The notes: generated by a model from the sequence alone, not told the origin. A stretch of DNA of 64,000 nucleotides from a bacterium (GCA_030530825.1 JAUMUF010000001.1:186001-250000), one strand, 5' to 3'; shown: positions 24,401-31,794, counted from the first letter of the stretch. Numbers and translations are program-made.

Positions 24401-24485
24401 AGTCCAAAATCGGCGGAAAGTTGAATTCCCGCTCTTCAGCTACGGTGTATTTTTGTGCTTCGACTAAATTTTTTAGATCTTTCAT
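21420..24485 (-). CDS. hsdR: Type I restriction endonuclease subunit HsdR
   Basis: 1021 residues, the size of EcoR124 HsdR. PD-(D/E)xK nuclease D156, E170, K172 (HIELKRRG) with the following Q184/Y188 motif; Walker A TTGSGKT (about 327-333), DECH (427-430), FTGTP (453-457) and motif VI QAFSRTNRIL. It translocates and cuts unmodified DNA in complex with HsdM/HsdS. The gap to hsdS is 30 nt. All catalytic motifs are intact. Confidence 0.96.
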   Translation of the reverse strand: MKDLKNLVEAQKYTVAEEREFNFPPILDYQSEVALENALIAQLIGQGYQRANFKSESELIENLRQQIEQLNDYRFSDSDWRRFFEKEIANKSQGIVEKTTTIQEDHKKAFIDETGKYLNIYLIDKNNIHRNKVQVMNQYSAEGASVVGESRKHRYDVTILINGLPLVHIELKRRGVNIKEAFNQIERYQRESFWSESGLFEFIQIFVISNGTTTKYYSNTTRVGHLRENDSKIGKKRTSNSFEFTSFWAYSSNKRIEELREFTATFLSKHTLLNILTKYCIFTTDRMLMVMRPYQIAATEKILERINMSLGQKLQGTVRGGGYIWHTTGSGKTLTSFKTAKLASKIPEIDKVMFVVDRQDLDYQTMKEYDKFEKDSVDGSKNTRELERNIRDSSKRILVTTIQKLSKFITRNDKSEIYNQNVVLIFDECHRSQFGEMHTAITKKFKKYLMFGFTGTPIFAANANASSKNPNLKTTEQAFGDKLHTYTVLDAIRDQNVLKFKVDFVNTVHQKDQIQDEKIPAIDAERALNHPERISKIVEYILQNFDAKTLRNDSGSYTLKEKRVRGFNSMFAVSSIPVLKEYYKEFQRQMSGLPSDKRLKIATIFSFGQNDAVEGDVLPDENFETDGLNLSDRDFLATAIQDYNQMFGTNYDTSSEKFQNYYRDLSQRIKNRELDLVIVVNMFLTGFDATTLNTLWVDKNLRMHGLIQAFSRTNRILNAVKAFGNIVCFRNLEEETNEAISLFGDGEQRGTVLLRPFDDYYFGYKEDDKENLGYTQIVEQIEHNFPLPINSQNYGEEEKREFVKLFGAFLRLKNILRTFDDFEGRQILSDGQIQDYQSFYLTIRDEFVNQRPEKSDIANDLVFEMDLVRSIEINIDYILILIEELHSKNIENKEILARIDSAILSSPNLRSKKDLIDNFVNQINASDKTDQLAGKWREFVLKNREKELTKIIEEEKLQDEKARKFVKRAFSNGEIKETGTEIIDILPPTPLFALENQESTSDKKERVLERLRAFFERFFGI

Positions 24486-24515
24486 TTTACCTCTTAAATG
24501 ATTAATAATATTTTA

Positions 24516-25685
24516 TCACGCGCGTGGCTTGAAGTCGAGGAGCTTAGCGCGATAATACTCGTATTGCTTGCGGCGCGCGGTAATCTCGGCTGGGAGTCCT
24601 GTCGAAATGCTTGAAGTCAGCGCCTCGAATTTATCCAAAATCTCCACAATCTCACGTTGTTTTTCGAGGGGTGGGAGGGGGATTTTGATTTTCGAATATT
24701 TCGAAATCCACTGTCGAGAATGTTCTGCGCCCACGTCAAACTTCACTGTCTGCATCATGTAGTACACGAACCGAAACGATAAGTCATCCGTATTTGGTTG
24801 TAATATTTTCATTGCTGAAGATTTTATCTTAAACAGGAAGTCTACCCAATGGTTTGACGTTGTGAAATCGTCAAAGATTATTACGGGATTTTCTTTGCTT
24901 GCTGGAAAAATTCCGCTAATTTCGTTAGTCTTCCCTAGGATGAATGTTTTTCCTGCTGTTAATACTGGGGTTGTAAAAGAATTGTTGAACTCCTTTGATT
25001 TCACGATGTATTTTGTGGGCTGCTGGTATTTAAGAATCTCCCCCAGCGTCGTCCACCGTACCCCCTGCGGACTGGTGTTAAAGGTTAGGAGCTGGTTGCG
25101 ATAGTGCTCGTACTGCTTTTTGCGAGCTTCCAGCTCCGCTTCCAGCTCCGCTTCCAGAGATGTGAATTTATCGAGAATTCGAACAATCTCCTCTTGTACT
25201 TCAAGTGGTGGGACGGGGATTTGGAGTGATTTAATTGTCGATACGTTCAGGCTGGTTAAAGCTCCTTGACCCATGTTTTTGATTCGAACGTAATTATGTG
25301 ACAGGTAGTAATACAAAAACTTGTAATTTATTATACCCTCGTTTGTTTCCATCGCGCAGACCGATTGATTCGCTGATAGCTCGATCATATTAACTGCGGA
25401 GCGAGCGACGGTTGCGCCAGTCATTGCGAGCAGGACGCTTTTTGGTCTTATCATTTTTGCGGACGAACCTTGAAGTCCTGCTTCTGTTATTTTTCTTTCC
25501 GTTGAAGATATTTTATTAAAATTTACTTCACCAGAACGAAGCCAAGGAATTTCTCCATCGTAGAAATCTTTTCTCGAAGTGGACGGCGTTCCGCCCGCGA
25601 ATACTCTTTCACATAATTCGCCAACACTTTTAAACTCCACCCCCTCCGGACAAAGCTGGGCGATTAGATTTTCGAGTTTAGTCAT
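24516..25685 (-). CDS. hsdS: Type I specificity subunit HsdS
   Basis: 389 residues with two target-recognition domains, each ending in a conserved helix: VPPLEVQEEIVRILDKF with RKKQYEHYRNQLL, and LPPLEKQREIVEILDKF with RRKQYEYYRAKLL. The first helix carries a tandem LEAE repeat encoded by 12-bp units, comparable to the TAEL repeats of EcoR124. ATG overlaps the Bro-N gene stop (ATGA). The DNA target cannot be read from sequence. Confidence 0.95.
   Translation of the reverse strand: MTKLENLIAQLCPEGVEFKSVGELCERVFAGGTPSTSRKDFYDGEIPWLRSGEVNFNKISSTERKITEAGLQGSSAKMIRPKSVLLAMTGATVARSAVNMIELSANQSVCAMETNEGIINYKFLYYYLSHNYVRIKNMGQGALTSLNVSTIKSLQIPVPPLEVQEEIVRILDKFTSLEAELEAELEARKKQYEHYRNQLLTFNTSPQGVRWTTLGEILKYQQPTKYIVKSKEFNNSFTTPVLTAGKTFILGKTNEISGIFPASKENPVIIFDDFTTSNHWVDFLFKIKSSAMKILQPNTDDLSFRFVYYMMQTVKFDVGAEHSRQWISKYSKIKIPLPPLEKQREIVEILDKFEALTSSISTGLPAEITARRKQYEYYRAKLLDFKPRA
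25127..25157 (-). repeat. 12-bp tandem repeat in hsdS spacer helix
   Basis: Plus-strand unit CTTCCAGCTCCG at 25127-25138 and 25139-25150, with a further 7 nt at 25151-25157; it encodes LEAE repeats. In-frame copy-number change would lengthen or shorten the helix between the two recognition domains. Confidence 0.9.
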
Positions 25686-26527
25686 TGCGCGCCTCCTTTC
25701 TTTAAGCTTTTGGATTTTCTGCCAGCGATTTGGTTGGCGTTGAGCGGGCTTATTACGCTTGTGCCTGTTTGATCTTCGATATTTTCGCGAGCCTGCCGTG
25801 CGATTTCTCCGCCGCTTTGAGCGATCTTCTTTTGCGCTTGATATCCGTGTGGATTTTGTCGGCGGGAGATCTCGGTGGCGGAGGTTTCTGCGAGGGTGTT
25901 AAGGGCGAGTTCGAGGCTTGTCATATTGTCGCGTAGGCTTTGCTTTTTTAGGCCTTTAAATGCTCTATATTCTTTGGCTGTTTTTCCGCTCCAGCCTTTG
26001 AGTAGTTCATTTGTAAGCGCGGCAAATTGACCGTTTTTGGTGACGCCTGTACGTTTAAGCTCGTCGGTGTATTCTTTTCTGAATTGGATTGATTGTAGAC
26101 GGGTATTGATCCATTCCTCGCTGTAGCCGAGGTTTTGGTAGTTTTCCATTGCTCGCTGAATTGCAAGTTCTGGGTCTTGGGTTTCATTGAGGAAGGTACT
26201 ACCGACTTCTGCAAGCCAAATCTTAAAAGGTTCAGCTTTTTTGGATGGAATTGATTGGATTAGACGGAGAATGTCGCGGGTTGTACCGGCGAGAACATTA
26301 CGCTTAATTCCGTTAATGTTGCGCATTGGTTTCTGGGGACAATTTGTCCCAAGGTAGGTTGCAAGTTCTGCGTCGCGTTTTCGCAGTTTTCGAAGATAGT
26401 CCGTAGGATTAGTGCTTTCGGATAGGACCGCTACGACGTCAACAATAGAAAAAAACCACTCTTCTTGCTGTTCATCCCAAATGCGTCGAACGTTTTTTTC
26501 TTCAAAAACTTGAATATCGCTATTCAT
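25682..26527 (-). CDS. Bro-N/DinD-like protein inside the R-M operon
   Basis: 281 residues from ATG 26527, overlapping the hsdM end by 8 nt. The N-terminal part (about 1-110) has the Bro-N/DinD pattern RRIWDEQQEEWFFSIVDVV followed by YLRKLRKRD and GIKRNVLAGTTRDILRLIQSI. The rest (KTAKEYRAFKGLKKQSLRDNMT, then TAETSATEISRRQNPHG) is typical of DNA-damage-inducible protein D homologues. Such genes often accompany hsdM/hsdS; a regulatory or anti-repressor role is inferred only. Confidence 0.8.
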   Translation of the reverse strand: MNSDIQVFEEKNVRRIWDEQQEEWFFSIVDVVAVLSESTNPTDYLRKLRKRDAELATYLGTNCPQKPMRNINGIKRNVLAGTTRDILRLIQSIPSKKAEPFKIWLAEVGSTFLNETQDPELAIQRAMENYQNLGYSEEWINTRLQSIQFRKEYTDELKRTGVTKNGQFAALTNELLKGWSGKTAKEYRAFKGLKKQSLRDNMTSLELALNTLAETSATEISRRQNPHGYQAQKKIAQSGGEIARQARENIEDQTGTSVISPLNANQIAGRKSKSLKKGGAQ

Positions 26528-28085
26528 TGCGCGCCTCAATTTCTGCCACGATCGCGTCGATCTCTGAGCGGAGTTGGCTTTGGTTGGCGACAATTTGTGA
26601 GATCTCGGCGTTGAGTTGGGTGATGTCGATTTTTTCGGTTTTATCCTCTTGTTCTACATAGTTGGAAACGCTCAAATTAAAGTCATTCTCGGCAATTTCT
26701 TGGCTATCGACGAGGCGCGAGAAATGGGTGGTCTCGGTGCGATTCAGAACGGTTTGGTAGATTTTTTCGATATTTGCCTGAGTGAGCTTGTTGGAGTTGG
26801 TCACGGATACGAACTCATTTGAAGCGTCGACAAAGAGAGTTTTATCGTCGGACTTGTTCTTTTTGAGAGTGATAATACAGGTGGCGATGCTTGTGCCAAA
26901 GAACAGGTTGCTCGGAAGTTGAATGATCGAGTCGATGTAGTTGTTCTCGATCAAATATTGGCGGATCTTTTGCTCCGCTCCGCCACGGTAAAGCACGCCT
27001 GGAAACTCGACAATTGCCGCCGTTCCGTTGGTTGCGAGCCAGCTCAAAATATGCATCGTGAACGCGAGATCCGCCTTGGACGTTGGCGCCAAGACGCCCG
27101 CCGGCGCAAATCGTGGGTCGTTAATGAGGAGTGGGTTATTTTTACCGTCCCATTTGATTGAATACGGCGGATTGGAAACGATCGCCTCGAAAGGCTCATC
27201 GCCCCAATGTTTTGGCTCGATCAAAGTATCGCCGAGTGCGATGTCAAAGTCGCTCGGATTGATGTCGTGCAGAAACATATTGATGCGCGCCAAGTTATAT
27301 GTTGTGATGTTGATTTCTTGCCCGAAAAATCCGTTCTTAACATTTTCTTTGCCTAAGATTTTAGCAAACTTAAGGAGAAGCGAGCCTGAGCCTGCTGCTG
27401 GGTCATAAACCTTGTTGACGGATTTTTTGCCGTCGGCGGCAAGGAGAGCGAGCAACTCGGAGATTTCTTGCGGAGTGTAATATTCTCCACCAGATTTTCC
27501 TGCGTTGGCGGCATACATACCCATCAAAAATTCATACGCATCACCAAAGACGTCTATTGTGTTGTCTTGGTAGTTTCCGAGCTTCATCTCTCCGATGGCG
27601 TTCATGATTTTTTGGAGCGTTTGGTTGCGTTTTTCGACCGTCGCGCCGAGCTTGTTCGAATTTGTATCAACATCGTCGAAAAGCCCTTTAATGTCATCCT
27701 CAAACTCTGTCCCGTTGGCGGAATTTTCGATATTTTTGAAGACATTGGCGATTGTGATGTTTAGGTCTTCGTCATGCTTGGCTCGCTCGCGGACATTATC
27801 GAAAAGATCGCTTGGCTTGATAAAGAAGCCTTTTGCTTTTACAACAAAGTCTTTTTGCGTGAGTGATTTTTCGTCATCAAAAAATCGATAATCGAAGTCC
27901 GTCGCTCCTGCCTCGTGCTGAAGTTTATTGATGTAGCTGGTGATATTTTCCGAAATAAATCGGTAAAAAAGAAAACCTAAAATATAATTTTTAAAATCCC
28001 AACCGTCGACGCTGCCGCGCAAGTCCTCGGCGATTCGCCAAATTGTGCGGTGTAATTCCGCGCGCTCAATCTCTTTATTATTCAT
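26520..28085 (-). CDS. hsdM: Type I DNA methyltransferase subunit HsdM
   Basis: 521 residues. N-terminal helical HsdM domain, SAM-binding motif I DPAAGSGS (228-235) and catalytic NPPY (305-308), characteristic of N6-adenine methylation. First gene of the operon hsdM, Bro-N, hsdS, hsdR, ATPase. AAGGAG precedes the ATG, with a clear promoter upstream. Confidence 0.96.
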   Translation of the reverse strand: MNNKEIERAELHRTIWRIAEDLRGSVDGWDFKNYILGFLFYRFISENITSYINKLQHEAGATDFDYRFFDDEKSLTQKDFVVKAKGFFIKPSDLFDNVRERAKHDEDLNITIANVFKNIENSANGTEFEDDIKGLFDDVDTNSNKLGATVEKRNQTLQKIMNAIGEMKLGNYQDNTIDVFGDAYEFLMGMYAANAGKSGGEYYTPQEISELLALLAADGKKSVNKVYDPAAGSGSLLLKFAKILGKENVKNGFFGQEINITTYNLARINMFLHDINPSDFDIALGDTLIEPKHWGDEPFEAIVSNPPYSIKWDGKNNPLLINDPRFAPAGVLAPTSKADLAFTMHILSWLATNGTAAIVEFPGVLYRGGAEQKIRQYLIENNYIDSIIQLPSNLFFGTSIATCIITLKKNKSDDKTLFVDASNEFVSVTNSNKLTQANIEKIYQTVLNRTETTHFSRLVDSQEIAENDFNLSVSNYVEQEDKTEKIDITQLNAEISQIVANQSQLRSEIDAIVAEIEARNE

Positions 28086-28111
28086 CGTTCTCCTTGTTAA
28101 ATTATGGCTTT

Positions 28112-28140
28112 ATTATAGCAGATTTTGCGACCAAAATCAA
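28112..28140 (-). promoter_or_regulatory. Promoter of the hsdM operon
   Basis: Minus strand: TTGATT (28135-28140), 17-nt spacer, TATAAT (28112-28117) preceded by TGC. Start codon about 27 nt downstream with its own Shine-Dalgarno. Confidence 0.8.
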
Positions 28141-28177
28141 AAATCGTGCGACCTCGCAATAGTTTCGCACGATTTTT
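28139..28177. terminator. 13-bp terminator between 28203 gene and hsdM
   Basis: AAAAATCGTGCGA (28139-28151) and TCGCACGATTTTT (28165-28177) pair perfectly; the T-rich ends make it usable in both directions. It overlaps the hsdM -35 by two bases. Confidence 0.8.
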
Positions 28178-28202
28178 GACTAATATAAACCTCTCAAAGT
28201 TT

Positions 28203-28721
28203 TTATAGTGAAGCTTCAACAGCCGCCCAAGTGGTGTCGCTGTTGTCTTCTGGGATGATGATTGTCACTTGGTCGCCGACTTTGAGCCGGAAGTAGGTCA
28301 CGCTGGCGAGTAGGATTTTATACTCGTTGCCGCCTGCTTCCACAAAGTATGAGCCATCGTGGTTAATAAGTTGACCAATGATTTGGCGACGTGGGACTGG
28401 GCCGATCTGCTTGTAGATAAATCCGCCGTCATCGTTGATTGTCAACTTCAAAATATCGCCCTCCACAAGCTTTGATTTTGAAGCGTAATTGGCTGGAACT
28501 GGGTAATTCTTGCCATCTGGGCCAATCATTGTTTGACCGTCGAAAACACCTTCGATGATTTTGCCTTGTGGCGTTTCGATGATCGAAGTTGTCGGCGCTA
28601 CAACAGTATCGTTTTCTCCGCTGATACTGATGAGCAATTCTTTAGCTGCCGCAAGATTTGTCTCCGCTTCCTGAATCAGGCTCTTGAGGCGCTTGATTTG
28701 TTTTTCTGATAATTCAGACAT
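28203..28721 (-). CDS. Conserved-looking protein with coiled-coil and beta-rich domain
   Basis: 172 residues from ATG 28721, chosen for GAGGA 8 nt upstream. Residues 1-35 form a helix (KQIKRLKSLIQEAETNLAAAKELL); the rest has repeated short strands with glycines (IEGVFDGQTMIGPDGKNYPVP, LVEGDILKLTINDDGGFIYKQIGP, LKVGDQVTIIIPED), suggesting two OB- or barrel-like units. Promoter TTGACT, 17 nt, TGC-preceded TAAAAT upstream. Not recognised. Confidence 0.75.
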   Translation of the reverse strand: MSELSEKQIKRLKSLIQEAETNLAAAKELLISISGENDTVVAPTTSIIETPQGKIIEGVFDGQTMIGPDGKNYPVPANYASKSKLVEGDILKLTINDDGGFIYKQIGPVPRRQIIGQLINHDGSYFVEAGGNEYKILLASVTYFRLKVGDQVTIIIPEDNSDTTWAAVEASL

Positions 28722-28919
28722 TTTTCCTCGCATTTCTTTTGTCTGTTTGCTATTTTTAATAATCCTCTTGATTTTAGCAAATTTTGATCGAAAAGTCAAT
28801 AAAATTCCCACAAAATCTTGTTCGAAAATAGTTTTCCACAAGTTTCAATCTGTTCGAGGTTGAAATGTTGTAATTTTTACAAAAATGCTTATGTTTAAAG
28901 TTCTCGAAAAGGCGCTCTA

Positions 28920-28948
28920 TTGACTTTTTGGTCGAAATGTGCTATAAT
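28920..28948 (+). promoter_or_regulatory. Promoter of the 28993 gene
   Basis: TTGACT (28920-28925), 17-nt spacer, TATAAT (28943-28948) preceded by TGC. Confidence 0.85.
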
Positions 28949-28992
28949 TCTAAATAGTTCGAAAGGACTAAAAATTTTTGGAGGTGAGTACT

Positions 28993-29271
28993 TTGAAGAG
29001 AACTATACAAGAGATGAAAAAAATCAATTTTTGGCTTCATATGATATTTGATTCTGTAGTGATGGCAGGATTTATGATCAAATATTTATCTTTGAGGGAA
29101 TCTGGATTACTGTTTGTTATATCGTTTCTGTTTGAAATTATGATGAATGATGACAAAATAGAAGATATCAGGGATGCAGATGATAGATTCTCCTATTTGG
29201 CTCTAAAAGTGTTGGTTTGGTTATTTCTCAGGATTGTTGCTCTTGTCCTTATTAATCGTCTTAATGGTTAA
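28993..29271 (+). CDS. Small membrane protein of unknown function, TTG start
   Basis: 92 residues. TTG 28993 is preferred because GGAGG (28980-28984) lies 8 nt upstream; an in-frame TTG at 28978 would overlap that site. Hydrophobic segments at about 13-32 and near the C-terminus (about 70-88, VWLFLRIVALVLI), with an acidic stretch (NDDKIEDIRDADD) between. Stand-alone gene with its own promoter and terminator. Not recognised. Confidence 0.75.
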   Translation: MKRTIQEMKKINFWLHMIFDSVVMAGFMIKYLSLRESGLLFVISFLFEIMMNDDKIEDIRDADDRFSYLALKVLVWLFLRIVALVLINRLNG

Positions 29272-29275
29272 TATT

Positions 29276-29310
29276 CAACAAGTCGAGATTTTCTCGGCTT
29301 TTCTTTTTTC
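29276..29310 (+). terminator. Terminator of the 28993 gene
   Basis: AAGTCGAG and CTCGGCTT (one G-T pair) around a 4-5 nt loop, then TTCTTTTTT. Confidence 0.75.
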
Positions 29311-29392
29311 TTTCGAAATTTTCGCGCAAAATAAAATCGCCCTTTCTTTTTTCTTTCGAAATTTTCGCGCAAAATAAAATCGCCCTTTCTTT
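29300..29392. repeat. 43-bp tandem duplication
   Basis: 29300-29342 is repeated exactly at 29343-29385, with a 7-nt start of a third copy. The unit contains TTTCGAAATTTTCGCGC and one arm of the rplL terminator. Confidence 0.9.
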
Positions 29393-29409
29393 CGAAAAGG
29401 CGATTTTTT
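29377..29409. terminator. Bidirectional terminator between 28993 gene and rplL
   Basis: AAATCGCC (29377-29384) and GGCGATTT (29399-29406), followed by T-runs on both strands. Confidence 0.8.
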
Positions 29410-29449
29410 ACTTAAAATTAGGTCAAAATTAAATTTATATTGTTTAAAA

Positions 29450-29815
29450 TTAAGCAAGTTCGACAGTAGCGCCGGCTTCTTCAAGTTTCTTTTTAGCTTC
29501 TTCAGCTTCGTCTTTAGAAACTTTTTCTTTGACTGGTGCTGGAGCGCCGTCAACGATAGCTTTTGCTTCACCAAGACCAAGGCCAGTGATTTCTTTAACA
29601 GCTTTGATGACAGCAACTTTTTGCGCACCTGCGTCTTTAAGGGTAACTGTGAATTCTGATTTTTCATCAGCGGCATCGGCAGCAGGACCAGCAGCAGCAA
29701 CGGCTACGGCAGCAGGCTCGATTCCGTATTCATCTTTAAGATGTTTTTTGAGTTCATTTGCTTCCAAAATGGTCAATTTTACCAATTCTTCAGCCAATTT
29801 TTTAATGTCAGCCAT
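29450..29815 (-). CDS. rplL: 50S ribosomal protein L7/L12
   Basis: 121 residues. Start ATG 29815 ([15 protein letters not shown]) with AAGGAG upstream. N-terminal dimerisation helix region, alanine-rich hinge ([14 protein letters not shown]) and the C-terminal factor-binding domain with [26 protein letters not shown]. Forms the ribosomal stalk with L10, whose gene precedes it by 45 nt. Confidence 0.98.
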   Translation of the reverse strand: MADIKKLAEELVKLTILEANELKKHLKDEYGIEPAAVAVAAAGPAADAADEKSEFTVTLKDAGAQKVAVIKAVKEITGLGLGEAKAIVDGAPAPVKEKVSKDEAEEAKKKLEEAGATVELA

Positions 29816-29860
29816 ATTTGACTCCTTCAAAAATTATTGGTTAGTATTAAAAATTATAAA

Positions 29861-30367
29861 TTAATTGGTTGCTTTTCGAAATTCCAAATCCTCGTTGGTA
29901 AGTCCGCCAGCAATTGCATTGACCGGGGAAAGCAATGTGTCCACGATTTGACCGATGAGTTGGTCTTTTCCTGGGAGTTCTGAGAGAGTTAGAACAGTCT
30001 CAGTGTCCATTGCAGCGCCATCTGCGAAGGCGCCAACGAGTTTTAATTCTGGATGATTCTTGGCAAATTTACCAAGAACTTGCGCTGCGGCGATCTCGTC
30101 CTCTGTTGAAATCGCATAGACCAACTGACCTTTAAGAGCAGAAGTGTCAGCGTCTTTCAAAGAGTCGATTCCGCTCATCGCAACTCGGACAAGGCGGTTT
30201 TTAACAACCTTGATTTGAACGCCAGCCTCGCGAGCCTCTTTTCGAAGTTCTTGAAGATCTTTAACCGTCAAGCCTTGATATTCGGCAAAAGCGGTCATCT
30301 TGGCGTTTTTCAAAGCGTCGCTTAATTCAGCAACCAATTGGTTCTTTTTATCGCGTGATAATGCCAT
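29861..30367 (-). CDS. rplJ: 50S ribosomal protein L10
   Basis: 168 residues. Begins MALSRDKKNQLVAELSD, has YQGLTVKDLQELRKEAREAGVQIKVVKNRL and the C-terminal helix that binds L7/L12 dimers. AAAAGGAG before ATG. Preceded by a long structured leader that matches the L10 autoregulatory element. Confidence 0.97.
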   Translation of the reverse strand: MALSRDKKNQLVAELSDALKNAKMTAFAEYQGLTVKDLQELRKEAREAGVQIKVVKNRLVRVAMSGIDSLKDADTSALKGQLVYAISTEDEIAAAQVLGKFAKNHPELKLVGAFADGAAMDTETVLTLSELPGKDQLIGQIVDTLLSPVNAIAGGLTNEDLEFRKATN

Positions 30368-30374
30368 AAAAACT

Positions 30375-30520
30375 CCTTTTTTGGTTAATATTTTGACCTA
30401 ATTTTTAAGTTTCTTTTTTGCGAAAATCCTCCCGCAAAACGCCGCCAAAACAAGATGTATTTCCTCGGTAGCATGATTAAATTTCTTTCGAAATCGCTAC
30501 TGTCTTTGGCAACTGCTTCT
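30375..30520 (-). promoter_or_regulatory. L10 leader (autoregulatory RNA) of rplJL
   Basis: Leader of about 150 nt on the minus strand with AAAGACAGTAGCGA, then TTTAATCATGCTACCGAGG; pairing of GTAGC with GCTAC and the CCGAGG block (30463-30468) match the conserved L10-binding leader of bacterial rplJ mRNAs. A second part, TTTTGCGGGAGGATTTTCGCAAAA (about 30410-30435), forms another stem. Its promoter is TTGCTT (30544-30549), 17 nt, TAAAAT (30521-30526) preceded by TGA. Confidence 0.75.
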
Positions 30521-30561
30521 ATTTTATCATAAAACACCGCTAAAAGCAAGGATTTTGATAT

Positions 30562-30588
30562 AAAAGAAAACCCGCACGATTGGCGGGT
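30562..30588 (-). terminator. Terminator of the 30610 gene
   Basis: Minus strand: ACCCGCC, loop AATCGT, GCGGGTT, then TTCTTTTAT. Confidence 0.75.
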
Positions 30589-30609
30589 CTGGCAAAGGCT
30601 TACCTTCTT

Positions 30610-31242
30610 TTATCGGGCGGTGCGATATACTCTCCCGTCCCGCTTCTCCTTTTCCTTCCAGAAACTTTCGTTGCCGGTAATTCGAAAGTCCTCTCGGCGT
30701 GGAGTGATCGAGATCGGGTTTCTCTTGTCGATGTATTTGAACGGGATCAACCTATCCTTATACATTCTATCAAAAATCTCTATCAGTCCGCAACCTGTAG
30801 CTTTGCGGATCCTCTCAGGGCTCGGCAGGTTGTCGTTGATTTTAAGATGGCTTGATGTTGGGAACGTCTCTTCACCCGTCAGTTCAAATCTTTTAATTAT
30901 CCACTCGGCCAGCGTTTGGATGATTTCTTCCTCCGTGTCCCAAGTTTTTCTGCGAGGATCATTCTTTATTGTCTCGAACTGAATCTCTTCGCCAAAAAAC
31001 TCGATGGCCAGTCAGCGAGGCTCGGCTACATCTTTGAATGCGCAGGACTCTCCCCCGTTAAATAGCCATCTGGGTACTTTATTGACCCTGAAGCTATTCG
31101 CTGAAGTTATTATTCTTTCGAAGTGGTTTGAGCCTTCGAGGTAAGCCCTCAAAAGTTTCACCTGCTTCTCGTTGAGCTCTGGGTGACTGTTGAGAAGATC
31201 GTTGAATCTTTCTTCGAATTGCGAAATTGTCAAAAGTGCCAT
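30610..31242 (-). pseudogene. Orphan gene interrupted by one in-frame TGA
   Basis: Reading starts at ATG 31242 with TAAGGAGGTG and a good promoter (TTGACT, 17 nt, TAAAAT after TGC). Codon 77 is TGA (31014-31012), but the same frame stays open and coding-like for 133 further codons to TAA 30610, with a terminator after it. Around the stop the protein would read AEPR-x-LAIEFFGEEIQ, so a TGG-to-TGA change (Trp) is the simplest guess. TGA is an ordinary stop elsewhere here, so a nonsense mutation, read-through or a base error are the options. Not a recognised family. Confidence 0.7.
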
Positions 31243-31355
31243 CTGGGCACCTCCTTATAAAAGTAGAATTTAAGACAAGATATTTAGCCTTTTTGGGAAG
31301 GTTCGACATCTTGAATGCTTTTTATATTTTAGCATAATATGCGTCAAGAGTCAAG

Positions 31356-31381
31356 AAAACCGCTTCGAATTGAAGCGGTTC
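31356..31381 (-). terminator. Terminator of the 31396 gene
   Basis: AACCGCTTC (31358-31366) and GAAGCGGTT (31372-31380), then TTTTCTT on the minus strand. Confidence 0.8.
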
Positions 31382-31395
31382 TCGATTTTCTATGG

Positions 31396-31794
31396 TTAAA
31401 ATTCGAAATCAACGCCGGTTTTAGGAAGCTCCGCTGGAACGGGCGTGGTTTGGTTGGTGTTGCCCGTGGATTGCGATTGGTTTGTTGTGCTTGAGTTGGC
31501 GGAATTTACTCCGCTCTCTGTTTGGCTTTTCTCGCCGTTTTTGGTGTCGGTTGAGTTATTTGTCGACTCGCTCTTGGCTTCTTCTGATTTTTTGCTAGAA
31601 TTTTGGCTTGAAGGATTTTCTGATTTTTGTGAAGATTTGTCCTCATCTTCAATTTTTATATCGCTTGTGCTTTGGTTGTTTTGTGGTTTAGTATTGTTGC
31701 CAAAAAAGTGTGTCCAAAGTGCCCATCCAATGAAAATAAAGGTGAAAATCACCAAAATAATTGCTATAAACCTAAAAAATCTCTCTTTACTCAT
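31396..31794 (-). CDS. Membrane-anchored Ser/Thr/Asn-rich surface protein
   Basis: 132 residues: short basic start, one hydrophobic helix (about 9-30, FIAIILVIFTFIFIGWALW), then a low-complexity tail rich in S, N, T, Q, E and K ending with PVPAELPKTGVDFEF. The LPKTG sequence (about 124-128) matches a sortase motif, but no hydrophobic anchor follows it, so sorting is doubtful. ATG lies 6 nt after TGGTAAAAT with no Shine-Dalgarno: leaderless type. Function unknown. Confidence 0.7.
   Translation of the reverse strand: MSKERFFRFIAIILVIFTFIFIGWALWTHFFGNNTKPQNNQSTSDIKIEDEDKSSQKSENPSSQNSSKKSEEAKSESTNNSTDTKNGEKSQTESGVNSANSSTTNQSQSTGNTNQTTPVPAELPKTGVDFEF

Noticed and set aside
30580-30982. Two plus-strand frames of 91 and 120 codons
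   Set aside because: They mirror the coding second half of the interrupted minus-strand gene 30610-31242 and have no ribosome site.
30610-31242. UGA recoded as glycine or tryptophan genome-wide (as in Gracilibacteria-type codes)
   Set aside because: Several genes end naturally in TGA (36319, 17469, 25682) and the core genes are full length under the standard code; only one gene has an internal TGA.
31396-31794. Sortase-anchored protein because of LPKTG
   Set aside because: The motif is near the very C-terminus without the following hydrophobic segment and basic tail; the protein already has an N-terminal anchor.
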